A DNA stretch of 10,640 bases from an uncultured Actinoplanes sp. (GCA_934667465.1 CAKUMG010000115.1:1-10640), one strand, 5' to 3'; shown: positions 1 to 6,042, counted from the first letter of the stretch. Translations and numbers: made by a program. Notes: a model not told the origin generated them from the sequence alone.

Positions 1-319
1 TCACCCGCACCACGACCGCCATGATGATCAGGATGGCGACGCTCTCGGTGAGCGTGATCCGCCCGAAGAACCGGTCGTCGGCCAGCCGCACCACGACCGA
101 CAGCCCGACCAGCACCGCGGCCCCGGCGACGGCCGCGCGCACCGGCCACCGGGGCGCCAGGATCGCCGGGCCGGCGAGCAGGACGCCGCCCGGCACCGTC
201 CACCACGCGGCCAGGTACGGCACGTCCCGGCCGAGCGGCAGTTCGGAGAGGATCGACACGGTCAGCACCAAAGCGACCAGCCAGCCGTAACGGACCTCCC
301 GCAGCCGCACTCTTCCCAT
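1..319 (-). CDS. Membrane protein N-terminus (partial), possibly a sensor histidine kinase
   Basis: Reading leftward from the ATG at 319 gives 106 uninterrupted codons to the window edge, so the C-terminal part is missing. The peptide begins MGRVRLREVRYGWLVALV. It has about four hydrophobic segments at residues 13-29, 35-56, 60-79 and 88-106, joined by short Arg/Asp-containing loops. The start is supported by a purine-rich GGAGAGG about six bases upstream on the minus strand. A four-helix N-terminal membrane block with short loops is common in actinobacterial NarL-type sensor kinases, but no kinase motif lies inside the window, so this identity is a guess. It could equally be another integral membrane protein. 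That a gene is present is fairly safe; its function is not. Confidence 0.6.
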   Translation of the reverse strand, partial: MGRVRLREVRYGWLVALVLTVSILSELPLGRDVPYLAAWWTVPGGVLLAGPAILAPRWPVRAAVAGAAVLVGLSVVVRLADDRFFGRITLTESVAILIIMAVVVRV

Positions 320-355
320 GGCGCCCTCTCCGCCCGTCGATCGGCGACGTCGCCG

Positions 356-365
356 CATGATCATG
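356..365. promoter_or_regulatory. Perfect 10-bp palindrome upstream of the membrane protein gene
   Basis: CATGATCATG reads identically on both strands and sits 37 bases upstream of the start codon at 319. It could be an operator for the leftward gene. Read on the minus strand, CATGAT also resembles a -10 box, but no matching -35 is visible at 17-18 bases. The rest of the 320-536 gap is GC-rich with no convincing ORF. Confidence 0.25.
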
Positions 366-452
366 ACGCACGGCCGCCATCGACGCTCGGCGCAGCCCGC
401 ACGCGCCGGCGACCCCGGCTTCGTCGTCGCGCCGCTGGAGATCAGTGACGCC

Positions 453-476
453 GCCCGGACCGGACTCGGCCCGGGC
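453..476 (-). terminator. Possible hairpin downstream of the DUF3800 gene
   Basis: GCCCGG at 453-458 pairs with CCGGGC at 471-476 across a 12-base loop, about 60 bases past the stop codon at 537. No T-tract follows. Short GC hairpins arise easily by chance in DNA of this composition, so this is weak. Confidence 0.25.
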
Positions 477-536
477 ACCCGCGGCGGCTCGCGCGGCGAC
501 GACCGGAGCGGGCCCGGCTCGAGCTGCGGCGCGATT

Positions 537-1301
537 CTATGGGGCGGTGTCCAGGTAGGGCTCGGCGAGGGCGGTCAGGCCGGACTCCGGGTGCTCGATG
601 ATCCAGCGGACCGTGCCCGCCAGCATGTCGGCGACCTGGATCGGGGCGTGCGAGTCGAGGTCGGCGAAGCGCAGCCCGAGCAGCAGGCCGCCGGAGAGCT
701 CGCGGAGGTGCTCGACGCGGCGGGGAGGGAGCATGATCTGCCGGTCGTGGCGCACGGTGACCGGTCCCCAGCGGCGGGCGGCGGCCAGCAGCGCCGGCAC
801 GAGCGGGTCGAGCACCGAGTTGACGACCGGGTCGGCGAGCAGCCAGGCACGGAACAGCTCGGCCCGCTCGCGGCCCTCGGTCAGCCCCGAGACCCGGAAG
901 AACTCGTCGGTGACGCCCGGGCGGTCCTTGCCGCGCAGCAGGTCGTTCGCGGCGGCCAGCACGTACGGCGACCGGTCGATCCGGCCGGCCTCCACCCCCA
1001 GCAGCGCGGCCACGCGCGTCGCGACCCAGTCGGCCTTGTCGATCACGTGGACGCTGCCGTGCCCGTACACGCCGCTCTCCGGCCCGAGGAACCAGCGCAG
1101 CACCGCCCGGTTCTTCTCGCGCAGCAGGTGCCCGGCCCGGTAGGCGCTGACCGGCGACCGCACCCGCGCGCGCACCTCCCCCACCAGATCCTTGGCGACG
1201 TCCTCCGCCAGGTGCACCGACGCGTGCGCGAACAGCGGGGTCGTGGAGTCGATCAGTTTCTCGCCCTCGTAGCCCGACTCGTCGCACCAGATCTCGCGCA
1301 C
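537..1301 (-). CDS. DUF3800 domain protein
   Basis: A protein of about 254 residues when begun at the GTG at 1301 (VREIWCDESGYEG). DUF3800 hallmarks are visible: the CDESG motif close to the N-terminus, a central LLREKN segment, and the C-terminal block DSHAPIQVADMLAG with its Gln and Asp. Pfam places DUF3800 near RNase H-like folds, as I recall, and the spaced acidic residues would fit a metal-dependent nuclease; no activity is established. The start is uncertain. The same frame stays open to a GTG at 1397, with an ATG at 1364, but the upstream residues are Arg/Gly-rich and unlike the family, which usually starts just before the DESG motif. AGGGG lies very close to the 1301 start, so initiation may be leaderless. 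The gene stands alone, with no obvious toxin, nuclease or phage neighbour. Confidence 0.8.
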   Translation of the reverse strand: MREIWCDESGYEGEKLIDSTTPLFAHASVHLAEDVAKDLVGEVRARVRSPVSAYRAGHLLREKNRAVLRWFLGPESGVYGHGSVHVIDKADWVATRVAALLGVEAGRIDRSPYVLAAANDLLRGKDRPGVTDEFFRVSGLTEGRERAELFRAWLLADPVVNSVLDPLVPALLAAARRWGPVTVRHDRQIMLPPRRVEHLRELSGGLLLGLRFADLDSHAPIQVADMLAGTVRWIIEHPESGLTALAEPYLDTAP

Positions 1302-1473
1302 GCCCCTGTCTACCGCGCGGCGCCGCCCCCGGACATCCCCTTTTCCCGCCCCGGTCACGGCCATCGGGAACGCCCGGCCCGCGCACCGGCCCCGCACACC
1401 GATCCCGCCCGCCAGTTCCGCCCGCTCGGCTCGAACGCCGGTGGACCCGATCGGGGTGTTCCGGCGGATGCGC

Positions 1474-1502
1474 TTGCCGGGGCGGCGTGGCGCGACTAAC
1501 GT
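1474..1502 (+). promoter_or_regulatory. Candidate leaderless promoter of the ArsR-SRPBCC operon
   Basis: TTGCCG (1474-1479) and TAACGT (1497-1502) match -35 and -10 hexamers separated by exactly 17 bases. Transcription would then begin about 1509-1511, on the ATG at 1511. This explains why no Shine-Dalgarno sequence precedes that start. The -10 box is partly inside the operator palindrome. Confidence 0.55.
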
Positions 1503-1522
1503 ACAACCACATGGTTGTACGT
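1499..1522. promoter_or_regulatory. 24-bp palindromic operator over the ArsR start codon
   Basis: ACGTACAACCA (1499-1509) and TGGTTGTACGT (1512-1522) are perfect 11-base inverted arms around a CA centre. The element overlaps the -10 box, the predicted transcription start and the first codons (ATG GTT GTA). A dimeric winged-helix repressor bound here would block transcription, so autoregulation by the ArsR protein encoded directly over it is the natural inference. Confidence 0.75.
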
Positions 1523-1873
1523 GAGATGAGCGACGCCGAGACCGACCTGGTCTTCCAAGCGCTCGCGGACGCCACCCGGCGCGACATTCTCACGCGGGTC
1601 ATCCGGGCGGAGCAGTCCGTGTCCACGCTCGCGCAGCGCTATCCGATGAGCTTCGCCGCCGTGCAGAAGCACGTGGCGGTGCTCGAACGGGCGGCGCTCG
1701 TGGCGAAGCAGCGGCGCGGGCGGGAGCAGGTCGTGCACGCCGACCTGGGCACCGTCCGCCGGGCGGCCCGGTTGCTGGACGCGTACGAGCAGATGTGGCA
1801 GCACCGGATCCGCGGCATCGCGCACCTCCTGGCCGCGGACGACACCTCAGCGGAAGGGGACGGAACACCGTGA
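1511..1873 (+). CDS. ArsR-family winged-helix transcriptional repressor
   Basis: This 120-residue regulator has the ArsR helix-turn-helix: FQALADATRRDILTRV (residues 15-30) is the family's N-terminal helix, and SFAAVQKHVAVLERAALV (47-64) is the recognition region and wing entry. The metal-binding ELCVCD motif of classical arsenic or cadmium sensors is absent. It therefore belongs to the non-metal branch usually paired with SRPBCC proteins, and its effector is unknown. I chose the ATG at 1511 because a TAACGT box ends nine bases before it, suggesting leaderless translation. Starting at 1487 would place the operator inside the coding region, and an in-frame ATG at 1526 is a second option. The stop overlaps the next gene's GTG (GTGA), so the two are translationally coupled. 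Confidence 0.9.
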   Translation: MVVREMSDAETDLVFQALADATRRDILTRVIRAEQSVSTLAQRYPMSFAAVQKHVAVLERAALVAKQRRGREQVVHADLGTVRRAARLLDAYEQMWQHRIRGIAHLLAADDTSAEGDGTP

Positions 1874-2358
1874 CCACCATCGAGACCAGCAAGGACGTCG
1901 ACAATCTGACCTTCACCCTGACCGCCGAGTTCCCGGCCGGGGCGGAACGGCTCTGGCAGGTGTGGGAGGACCCGCGGCAGCTCGAGCGCTGGTGGGGGCC
2001 GCCGTCCTGGCCCGCCACGTTCGACCGGCACGACTTCGTGGCCGGGGGCGAGTCGCGCTACTACATGACCGGCCCCGACGGCGAGAAGGCGCACGGGTGG
2101 TGGCGCATGATCACCATCGAGGCGCCGCACCGGATCGAGTTCGACGACGGGTTCGCCGACCAGAAGGGCGAGCCCACGGACAACATTCCGCCGGCCCGGA
2201 TGGTGGTGACGCTGCAGCCGGGGACGAACGGCGGGACGCGCATGGTCACTGTCACGACGTTCGCCGACGCCGACCACCTCGCGCAGATGGAGAAGATGGG
2301 CATGGAGGAGGGCATGACGCTGGCCATGGGCCAGATCGACGCGATCCTCGCCGGCTGA
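1870..2358 (+). CDS. SRPBCC / AHSA1-like START-fold protein
   Basis: This 162-residue protein has the hallmarks of the SRPBCC superfamily (AHSA1 branch). FPAGAERLWQVWEDP (21-35) is followed by the typical LERWWGPPSWPATF (38-51). Next come alternating strands ending in MVVTLQ (111-116), and a long C-terminal helix (about 136-161) that closes the hydrophobic cavity. Such proteins bind hydrophobic ligands; neither ligand nor reaction can be read from the sequence. The GTG at 1870 overlaps the ArsR stop and is preceded by a good AAGGGGA ribosome-binding site. ArsR-SRPBCC operons are widespread in actinobacteria. The repressor is presumed to sense something related to this protein's ligand, which is inference. 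No signal peptide or membrane segment is present, so it is cytoplasmic. Confidence 0.9.
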   Translation: MTTIETSKDVDNLTFTLTAEFPAGAERLWQVWEDPRQLERWWGPPSWPATFDRHDFVAGGESRYYMTGPDGEKAHGWWRMITIEAPHRIEFDDGFADQKGEPTDNIPPARMVVTLQPGTNGGTRMVTVTTFADADHLAQMEKMGMEEGMTLAMGQIDAILAG

Positions 2359-2375
2359 GCAGAGTTCTCCCCGGC

Positions 2376-2405
2376 CTCTCCCCGCTGTCGCCACTGCGGG
2401 GGAGA
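2376..2405 (+). terminator. Hairpin terminator after the SRPBCC gene
   Basis: TCTCCCCGC (2377-2385) pairs with GCGGGGGAGA (2396-2405) around a 10-base loop, with one G bulged. It lies about 20 bases past the SRPBCC stop, and a short T-run (GTTTTG) follows at 2421-2426. This separates the ArsR operon from the lipoprotein-CDF operon. Confidence 0.5.
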
Positions 2406-2483
2406 AGCGGGAGAAAGGCAGTTTTGCCGTACGCGGAAGGGGCACACTGGCCGCCGGTGAGCAGGAACGGCGGCGGGAGTCCC

Positions 2484-3236
2484 ATGCGGCGCATCGGTGC
2501 GGTGCTGACAGTGGTCCTCGTCCTCGCGGCGGCATGCGGTTTCCCGCACGACACGGGATCGACGCTGGACGACGTGCGGGACGGCGTGCTGCGGATCGGG
2601 GTGACCGCGAACCCACCGTGGGTGAACGTGCCCAGCGCCGAGCCTGCGGGCAGCGCCGAGCCTCCGGGCAGCGCCGAGCCTCCGGCCGGTGCCGAGGTGG
2701 AGCTGGCGACGCGGCTCGCGGCGCGGCTGCACGCGCGCGTCGAGTGGTACCCCGGGTCGGAGTCGGCGCTGATGGCCGCGCTCGAGGACCGGGTGCTCGA
2801 CCTGGTGATCGGCGGGCTCGACGACAAGGCACCGTGGACGGAGCAGGCCGCGCTCACCCGCCCGTACCTCGGCATCCGCACCGTCGTCGCGGCCCCCGCG
2901 GGCGTCACCGTACCCGGCGACCTGGCCGGCGTCGAGGTGGCCGTGCGGGGCGGGACCGCCGACGTCGCGGCGCTGACCGCGGCGGGCGCGCGGATCCGGG
3001 CCGTACCCGAGATCACCGGCGGCGAGCGGGTGCCCGTCGCCGTCGACGAGTGGCAGCTCGGCGCGCTCGGGCTCACGGAGTCGGAGCACGAACTCGGCGC
3101 GCACCAGCACGTGTGGGCGGTGCCGCCCGGCGAGAACGCGTGGCTGAGCGAGGTCGAGCACTTCCTGCTCGCCCTGTCGCACGACGAGGTCGTCGCGCTG
3201 CTCGTCGCCGCCGACCGGGCCGGGGGCGCGGCGTGA
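2484..3236 (+). CDS. Solute-binding (family 3-like) lipoprotein coupled to a CDF transporter
   Basis: A 250-residue exported lipoprotein. Residues 1-17 form a signal peptide (MRRIGAVLTVVLVLAAA) ending at a lipobox-like AAAC with Cys18 as lipidation site. The rest resembles periplasmic binding proteins of amino-acid ABC systems: VLRIGVTANPPWV (35-47), GAEVELATRLAARL (69-82), LDLVIGGLDD (105-114) and LTRPYLGIRTVVA (124-136). The hinge normally seen after PPWV is replaced by three SAEP-type hexapeptides from an 18-bp tandem repeat. The last third is His-rich around residues 202-209 (EHELGAHQH) and ends with VPPGENAWLSEVEHFL (213-228). The start is supported by GGCGGGAG just upstream. Its stop overlaps the CDF gene's GTG, and no ABC permease or ATPase is adjacent. 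It may therefore serve the CDF protein, for example as extracytoplasmic sensor or metal/ligand binder; this is inference. Confidence 0.85.
   Translation: MRRIGAVLTVVLVLAAACGFPHDTGSTLDDVRDGVLRIGVTANPPWVNVPSAEPAGSAEPPGSAEPPAGAEVELATRLAARLHARVEWYPGSESALMAALEDRVLDLVIGGLDDKAPWTEQAALTRPYLGIRTVVAAPAGVTVPGDLAGVEVAVRGGTADVAALTAAGARIRAVPEITGGERVPVAVDEWQLGALGLTESEHELGAHQHVWAVPPGENAWLSEVEHFLLALSHDEVVALLVAADRAGGAA
2633..2686 (+). repeat. Three-copy 18-bp tandem repeat inside the lipoprotein gene
   Basis: Units at 2633-2650, 2651-2668 and 2669-2686 read CAGCGCCGAGCCTSCGGS with one or two differences (CAGCGCCGAGCCTCCGGG is the central copy). The period is six codons, giving SAEPAG, SAEPPG and SAEPPA at residues 51-68. 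Copy-number change by slippage would keep the reading frame. A degenerate further start (GGTGCCGAG) follows. Confidence 0.95.
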
Positions 3237-4183
3237 AGGTCTACGACCGGTTCGAGCTGCCGCCGGACAAGGCCGCGCTGCACGGCCGGGCGGTCCGTCT
3301 CGCGTGGTGGACCATCGCGTTCTTCGTCGCCGCGGTCGCGCTGCTGGCGGTCACGCTCGGCCAGTCGCAGGCCATGAAGGCCGCCTGGATCGAGGACATG
3401 CTGGGGCTGGTGCCGCCGGCTGCGTTCCTGGTCGCGGCGCGGTTCCGCAACCGTACGCCGGACGAGCGCTTCCCGTACGGCTACCACCGCTCGGTCAGCG
3501 TGGCGTTCCTGGCCGGGTCCGTGGCGCTGCTGGGGCTCGGCTCGTACGTCGTGTACGACTCGCTGACCCGGCTCCTCAAGCGCGAGCGGCCGCCGATCGG
3601 GCTCATCGAGCTGTTCGGGACCGAGTTCTGGCTGGGCTGGCTCATGATCCTGGTGCTGTTCGTGACCATGGTGCCCGCGATCCTGCTGGGCCGGGCCAAG
3701 CAGCGGATCGCCCGCGAGCTGCACGACAAGGTGCTGTTCGCCGACGCCGAGATGAACCGGGCCGACTGGCTGACCGCGGGCGCCGCGATCCTGGGCATCC
3801 TCGGCATCGGCGCGGGCCTGTGGTGGGCCGACGCGGTCGCCGCCCTGATCATCGGGGGCGACATCGTGCGCGACGGCGTCCGGACCACGAGGACGGCGGT
3901 CGGCAACCTCATGGACAGCCGCCCCGACCTGGTCGACGGCAGCCGGGTCCACCCGCTGCCGCACGAGGTGGTCACCGCCGTCCGGGACGTCGAGTGGGTC
4001 GCCGAGGCGTGGCTGCGGGTGCGCGAGGAGGGCCACGTCTTCGCGGGCGAGCTGGTCGTGGTGCCGCGCGCCGGCACGGACCGGCTGATCGAGCGCCTGG
4101 AGGAGCTGGAGCGCTTCGTCCGCGCGTACGACTGGCGCATGCACGACCTGGTCGTCGCCCCGGTCTCCCGCATCGAACACTGA
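3233..4183 (+). CDS. Divergent cation diffusion facilitator (CDF) family transporter
   Basis: A 316-residue inner-membrane protein with six hydrophobic segments (about 23-43, 50-70, 88-110, 134-153, 180-197 and 199-213) and a short cytoplasmic C-terminal domain (230-316), the CDF architecture. FPYGYHR (80-86) corresponds to the conserved F-G-H-G loop after TM2, and FADAEMNRADWLTA (169-182) to TM5. CDF proteins export divalent cations in exchange for protons. By hand alignment with E. coli YiiP, the TM2 Asp pair aligns with Glu54 and Gly58, and the TM5 His/Asp pair with Met174 and Asp178. The metal site is thus altered and the cation cannot be predicted. This looks like a divergent subfamily with PYGYHR and EDMLGLVPP signatures rather than a degraded gene, because the frame is intact. 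The GTG start overlaps the lipoprotein stop (GTGA), so the pair is translationally coupled. Confidence 0.87.
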   Translation: MKVYDRFELPPDKAALHGRAVRLAWWTIAFFVAAVALLAVTLGQSQAMKAAWIEDMLGLVPPAAFLVAARFRNRTPDERFPYGYHRSVSVAFLAGSVALLGLGSYVVYDSLTRLLKRERPPIGLIELFGTEFWLGWLMILVLFVTMVPAILLGRAKQRIARELHDKVLFADAEMNRADWLTAGAAILGILGIGAGLWWADAVAALIIGGDIVRDGVRTTRTAVGNLMDSRPDLVDGSRVHPLPHEVVTAVRDVEWVAEAWLRVREEGHVFAGELVVVPRAGTDRLIERLEELERFVRAYDWRMHDLVVAPVSRIEH

Positions 4184-4198
4184 ACCGGCGGCGTCTTC

Positions 4199-5070
4199 TC
4201 AGGCGCGGGTGAGGCGGTGCCAGGCCAGGTCGGCGAGGGTGGCCGCCTGCAGACCCAGGACGCCGTCGTCGAACGTGGCCAGTTCCGAGTGCATGGCGGG
4301 CGCGCCGGCCGCCGGCACGTGTGCGGGCCGGGCGCCGAGGAACACCAGCGTGCCGGGGACGGCCTCCAGCACGTACGCGAAATCCTCCGACGCCATCCCC
4401 GGCACGTCGAGCACCCGCACCCGCTCCGGGCCGTGCGCGGCGGTGAGCAGCCCGAGAACCGACGCCGTCTCGGCCGGCTCGTTGCGGGTCGGCGGGTAGG
4501 AGTCGGTGAACCGCGTCCGGACGGTGCACCCGCCATCAACGGCCCCGGCCGGGTCGCGAAGACGCCGGCCTGGGTCTGACAATCGACATGGATCGCGTAC
4601 GCGGCCACGGGCGCGCCCTCCAGCACGCCCTCCTCGATCATGATGCGCGCGCCGCCGGACCCCTCCTCCCCCGGCTGGAACATGAGCACGACCGTCCCGG
4701 CCAGCTCCGCCCGCCGCGCCGCGAGCAGCCGCGCGGCGCCCACCAGCCCGGCCATGTGCAGGTCGTGCCCGCAGGCGTGCATGGTGCCGTGCGGTGACGC
4801 GTACGGCAGACCGGTCGCCTCGGCGACGGGCAGCCCGTCCATGTCGGCGCGCAGCAGCACCGCCGGCCCGGGCCGCCCGCCCCGCAGCACCGCCACGATC
4901 GACGATAACCCCGTGCCCGTACGGAGCTCGAGCCCGAGCCCTTCGAGCGCGCCGAGCAGCGTGGCCTGCGTGCCGGGCAGGTCGAGCCCGGTCTCCGGGC
5001 GGGCGTGCAGGGTCCGCCGCAGCGCGACGAGATCGTCCTGCAGATCGGACCCGGCAGCGAGGAACGACAC
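4199..5070 (-). pseudogene. M20-family amidohydrolase, disrupted by an out-of-frame internal deletion
   Basis: From the GTG at 5070, 181 residues match M20 aminoacylase/amidohydrolases: LRRTLHARPETGLDLP (17-32), RADMDGLP (74-81), MHACGHDLHM (97-106, metal-binding Cys100 and His102), FQPGEEGSGGA (131-141) and AIHV (159-162). The match stops at GPLMAG near 4528. The family's C-terminal part continues in another frame, from GCTVRTRFTDSYPPTRN through MASEDFAYVLEAVPGTLVFLGARP and PAMHSE to the stop at 4199. Together the pieces give about 290 residues against roughly 390-400 for the family, so some 100 residues, covering most of the dimerisation domain, are missing and the frame is shifted. Read literally, the 5070 frame runs on as nonsense antisense to the CDF gene, to 3481. 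It is convergent with the CDF gene (15 bases apart). An assembly error at the junction is the alternative explanation. Confidence 0.82.
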
Positions 5071-5071
5071 A

Positions 5072-5095
5072 ACTGCGGACGCTACTCTCCGCAGT
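5072..5095. promoter_or_regulatory. Inverted repeat over the amidohydrolase promoter
   Basis: ACTGCGGA (5072-5079) and TCCGCAGT (5088-5095) are perfect 8-base inverted arms with an 8-base spacer. On the minus strand a TAGCGT -10-like box (5084 down to 5079) lies inside it, ending eight bases before the GTG at 5070. That suggests a near-leaderless start under control of a repressor bound to this site. The binding protein is unknown. Confidence 0.45.
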
Positions 5096-5155
5096 CGCAG
5101 CAGACCATGCCGCGATCGGGCAGTTCTGGAGAAGCATCGTCGCGTCGCGCGCCCC

Positions 5156-5161
5156 TAGCGT
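5156..5161 (+). promoter_or_regulatory. Candidate -10 box of the small membrane protein gene
   Basis: TAGCGT ends six bases before the ATG at 5168, which has no Shine-Dalgarno sequence; this fits leaderless transcription. No good -35 hexamer is visible 16-19 bases upstream, so the call is tentative. The same hexamer appears on the opposite strand at the divergent amidohydrolase start. Confidence 0.35.
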
Positions 5162-5167
5162 CACGGC

Positions 5168-5389
5168 ATGACTTTCAGCACCCGGGTCCGGCAGACCCAC
5201 CGCTGGCTCTCCCTCGTCACCCTGCTCACCGTTGTCGTCGTCGCGGTCGCCGCCGCCGCACCCGAGGAACCGGCGGGATGGGTGTACGCCCTTCCGGCGC
5301 TCCCGGTGCTCCTGCTGCTGGCCACGGGTCTCTACCTGTTCGTGCTGCCGTACGCGCGGCGGCGGCGCGCCCCCTCCGGCGACCACTGA
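5168..5389 (+). CDS. Small two-helix membrane protein
   Basis: A 73-residue protein beginning MTFSTRVRQTHRWLSL. It has two hydrophobic helices (about 14-34 and 38-61) and a positively charged C-terminus (PYARRRRAPSGDH), which suggests a cytoplasmic tail. The RQTHRWLSL opening resembles the first helix of PepSY-type membrane proteins and of small actinobacterial hypothetical proteins, but no catalytic domain is present and function is unknown. It is divergent from the broken amidohydrolase (97-base gap) and convergent with the methyltransferase. The ATG lies just after a TAGCGT box, suggesting leaderless translation. Membrane-like composition and a clean fit between neighbours support it as a real gene. 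Confidence 0.75.
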   Translation: MTFSTRVRQTHRWLSLVTLLTVVVVAVAAAAPEEPAGWVYALPALPVLLLLATGLYLFVLPYARRRRAPSGDH

Positions 5390-5403
5390 CCCGCGGCTCA
5401 GCC

Positions 5404-5429
5404 CGCGCCCCGGCTCACTCCGGGGTGCG
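5404..5429. terminator. Hairpin between convergent genes
   Basis: CGCGCCCCGG (5404-5413) and CCGGGGTGCG (5420-5429) form a 10-bp stem, with one G-T wobble and a 6-base loop. It covers the methyltransferase stop codon and lies just past the small membrane protein gene's end. It may act as a shared terminator in both directions; there is no T-tract. Confidence 0.5.
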
Positions 5430-6035
5430 CCGCAGCAGCAGGACGTTGTCGGTGACCGTGGCCTTCTGGCCGCCGGGGCCGGTGGCCTCGCGCCGGGGCA
5501 TGTCGGCGCGCTCGACCGTCCACCCCGCGGCGTCGAGCGCGAGCCCGGCCGCCACCTCGCCGGGTGCCGGGAAGTGCGCCCCGGGCTCCCGGGCCCAGGA
5601 CCACGGCGCGGTGGAGCCGTGGTCGACGACGAGCAGTAGGCCGCCGGGGTTCAGCGCGCCGGCAGCCGTGCGCAGGACCCGGTCGCGGTCCAGCGGCAGC
5701 GGGGTGTGGAAGTACTGCGCGGAGATCAGGTCGTAGGTGCCCGCGGGGAAGCTCTCCGCCAGGTCGTGCCGCTCCGTGGTGACCCGGTCGCCGAGGCCGA
5801 GCTCCTCCACCCGCGCCCGGACGCCCGCGACGGCGGTGCCGGAGACGTCCACGGCGGTCACGTGCCAGCCCTGCTCGGCGAGCCACATGGTGTCGCCGCC
5901 GGGGCCGCAGCCCAGATCCAGCGCGCGCCCGGGTGCCGCCCCGTCCACGGTCTCGACCAGCAGAGGGTTGGGGCGCCCGCCCCACGTACCCCTCGTGCCG
6001 TAGTGCTTCTCCCAGAACGTCTCAGCGCTGTCCAT
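5415..6035 (-). CDS. Class I SAM-dependent methyltransferase
   Basis: A 206-residue cytoplasmic methyltransferase. The N-terminal FWEKHYGTRGTWGGRPNPLL (7-26) is typical of a small Tam/TehB-like group. SAM-binding motif I is ALDLGCGPGGD (38-48), the acidic end of strand 2 is VTAVDVS (59-65), then HDLAESFP (90-97), YDLISAQYFH (101-110) and the post-motif segment GALNPGGLLLVVDHG (126-140). The acceptor substrate is not evident. The ATG at 6035 fits leaderless initiation behind a CATGCT box; an in-frame ATG at 6047 (adding MLDG) with GGGA upstream is the alternative. It is divergent from an XRE-cupin regulator across a 66-base gap, an arrangement I remember from other actinobacteria. Control by that regulator is inferred. 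Confidence 0.88.
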   Translation of the reverse strand: MDSAETFWEKHYGTRGTWGGRPNPLLVETVDGAAPGRALDLGCGPGGDTMWLAEQGWHVTAVDVSGTAVAGVRARVEELGLGDRVTTERHDLAESFPAGTYDLISAQYFHTPLPLDRDRVLRTAAGALNPGGLLLVVDHGSTAPWSWAREPGAHFPAPGEVAAGLALDAAGWTVERADMPRREATGPGGQKATVTDNVLLLRRTPE

Positions 6036-6042
6036 GCCGTCG

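Noticed and set aside
1487..1510. Upstream start adding MARLTYNH to the ArsR protein
   Set aside because: It would place the promoter -10 box and operator inside the coding sequence; the ATG at 1511 fits a leaderless start.
442..1626. Long minus-strand open frame of 394 codons overlapping the DUF3800 gene
   Set aside because: It is Arg/Gly/Pro-rich with no domain, and is the out-of-frame shadow that GC-rich coding DNA produces; DUF3800 motifs are in the other frame.
1511..1873. Metal-sensing ArsR/SmtB repressor
   Set aside because: No Cys-containing ELCVCD motif or other Cys ligands; the SRPBCC partner marks the non-metal branch.
2633..2686. CRISPR-like array
   Set aside because: Units are directly tandem with no spacers and lie in frame inside a gene.
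2252..4180. Minus-strand open frame of 642 codons opposite the lipoprotein and CDF genes
   Set aside because: Its composition is that of an antisense frame; the plus-strand genes carry signal peptide, lipobox, membrane helices and family motifs.
3481..5070. 529-codon minus-strand frame read as one intact amidohydrolase
   Set aside because: Only the first 181 residues look like M20; the remainder is shifted out of frame and runs antisense into the CDF gene. Treated as part of the broken gene.
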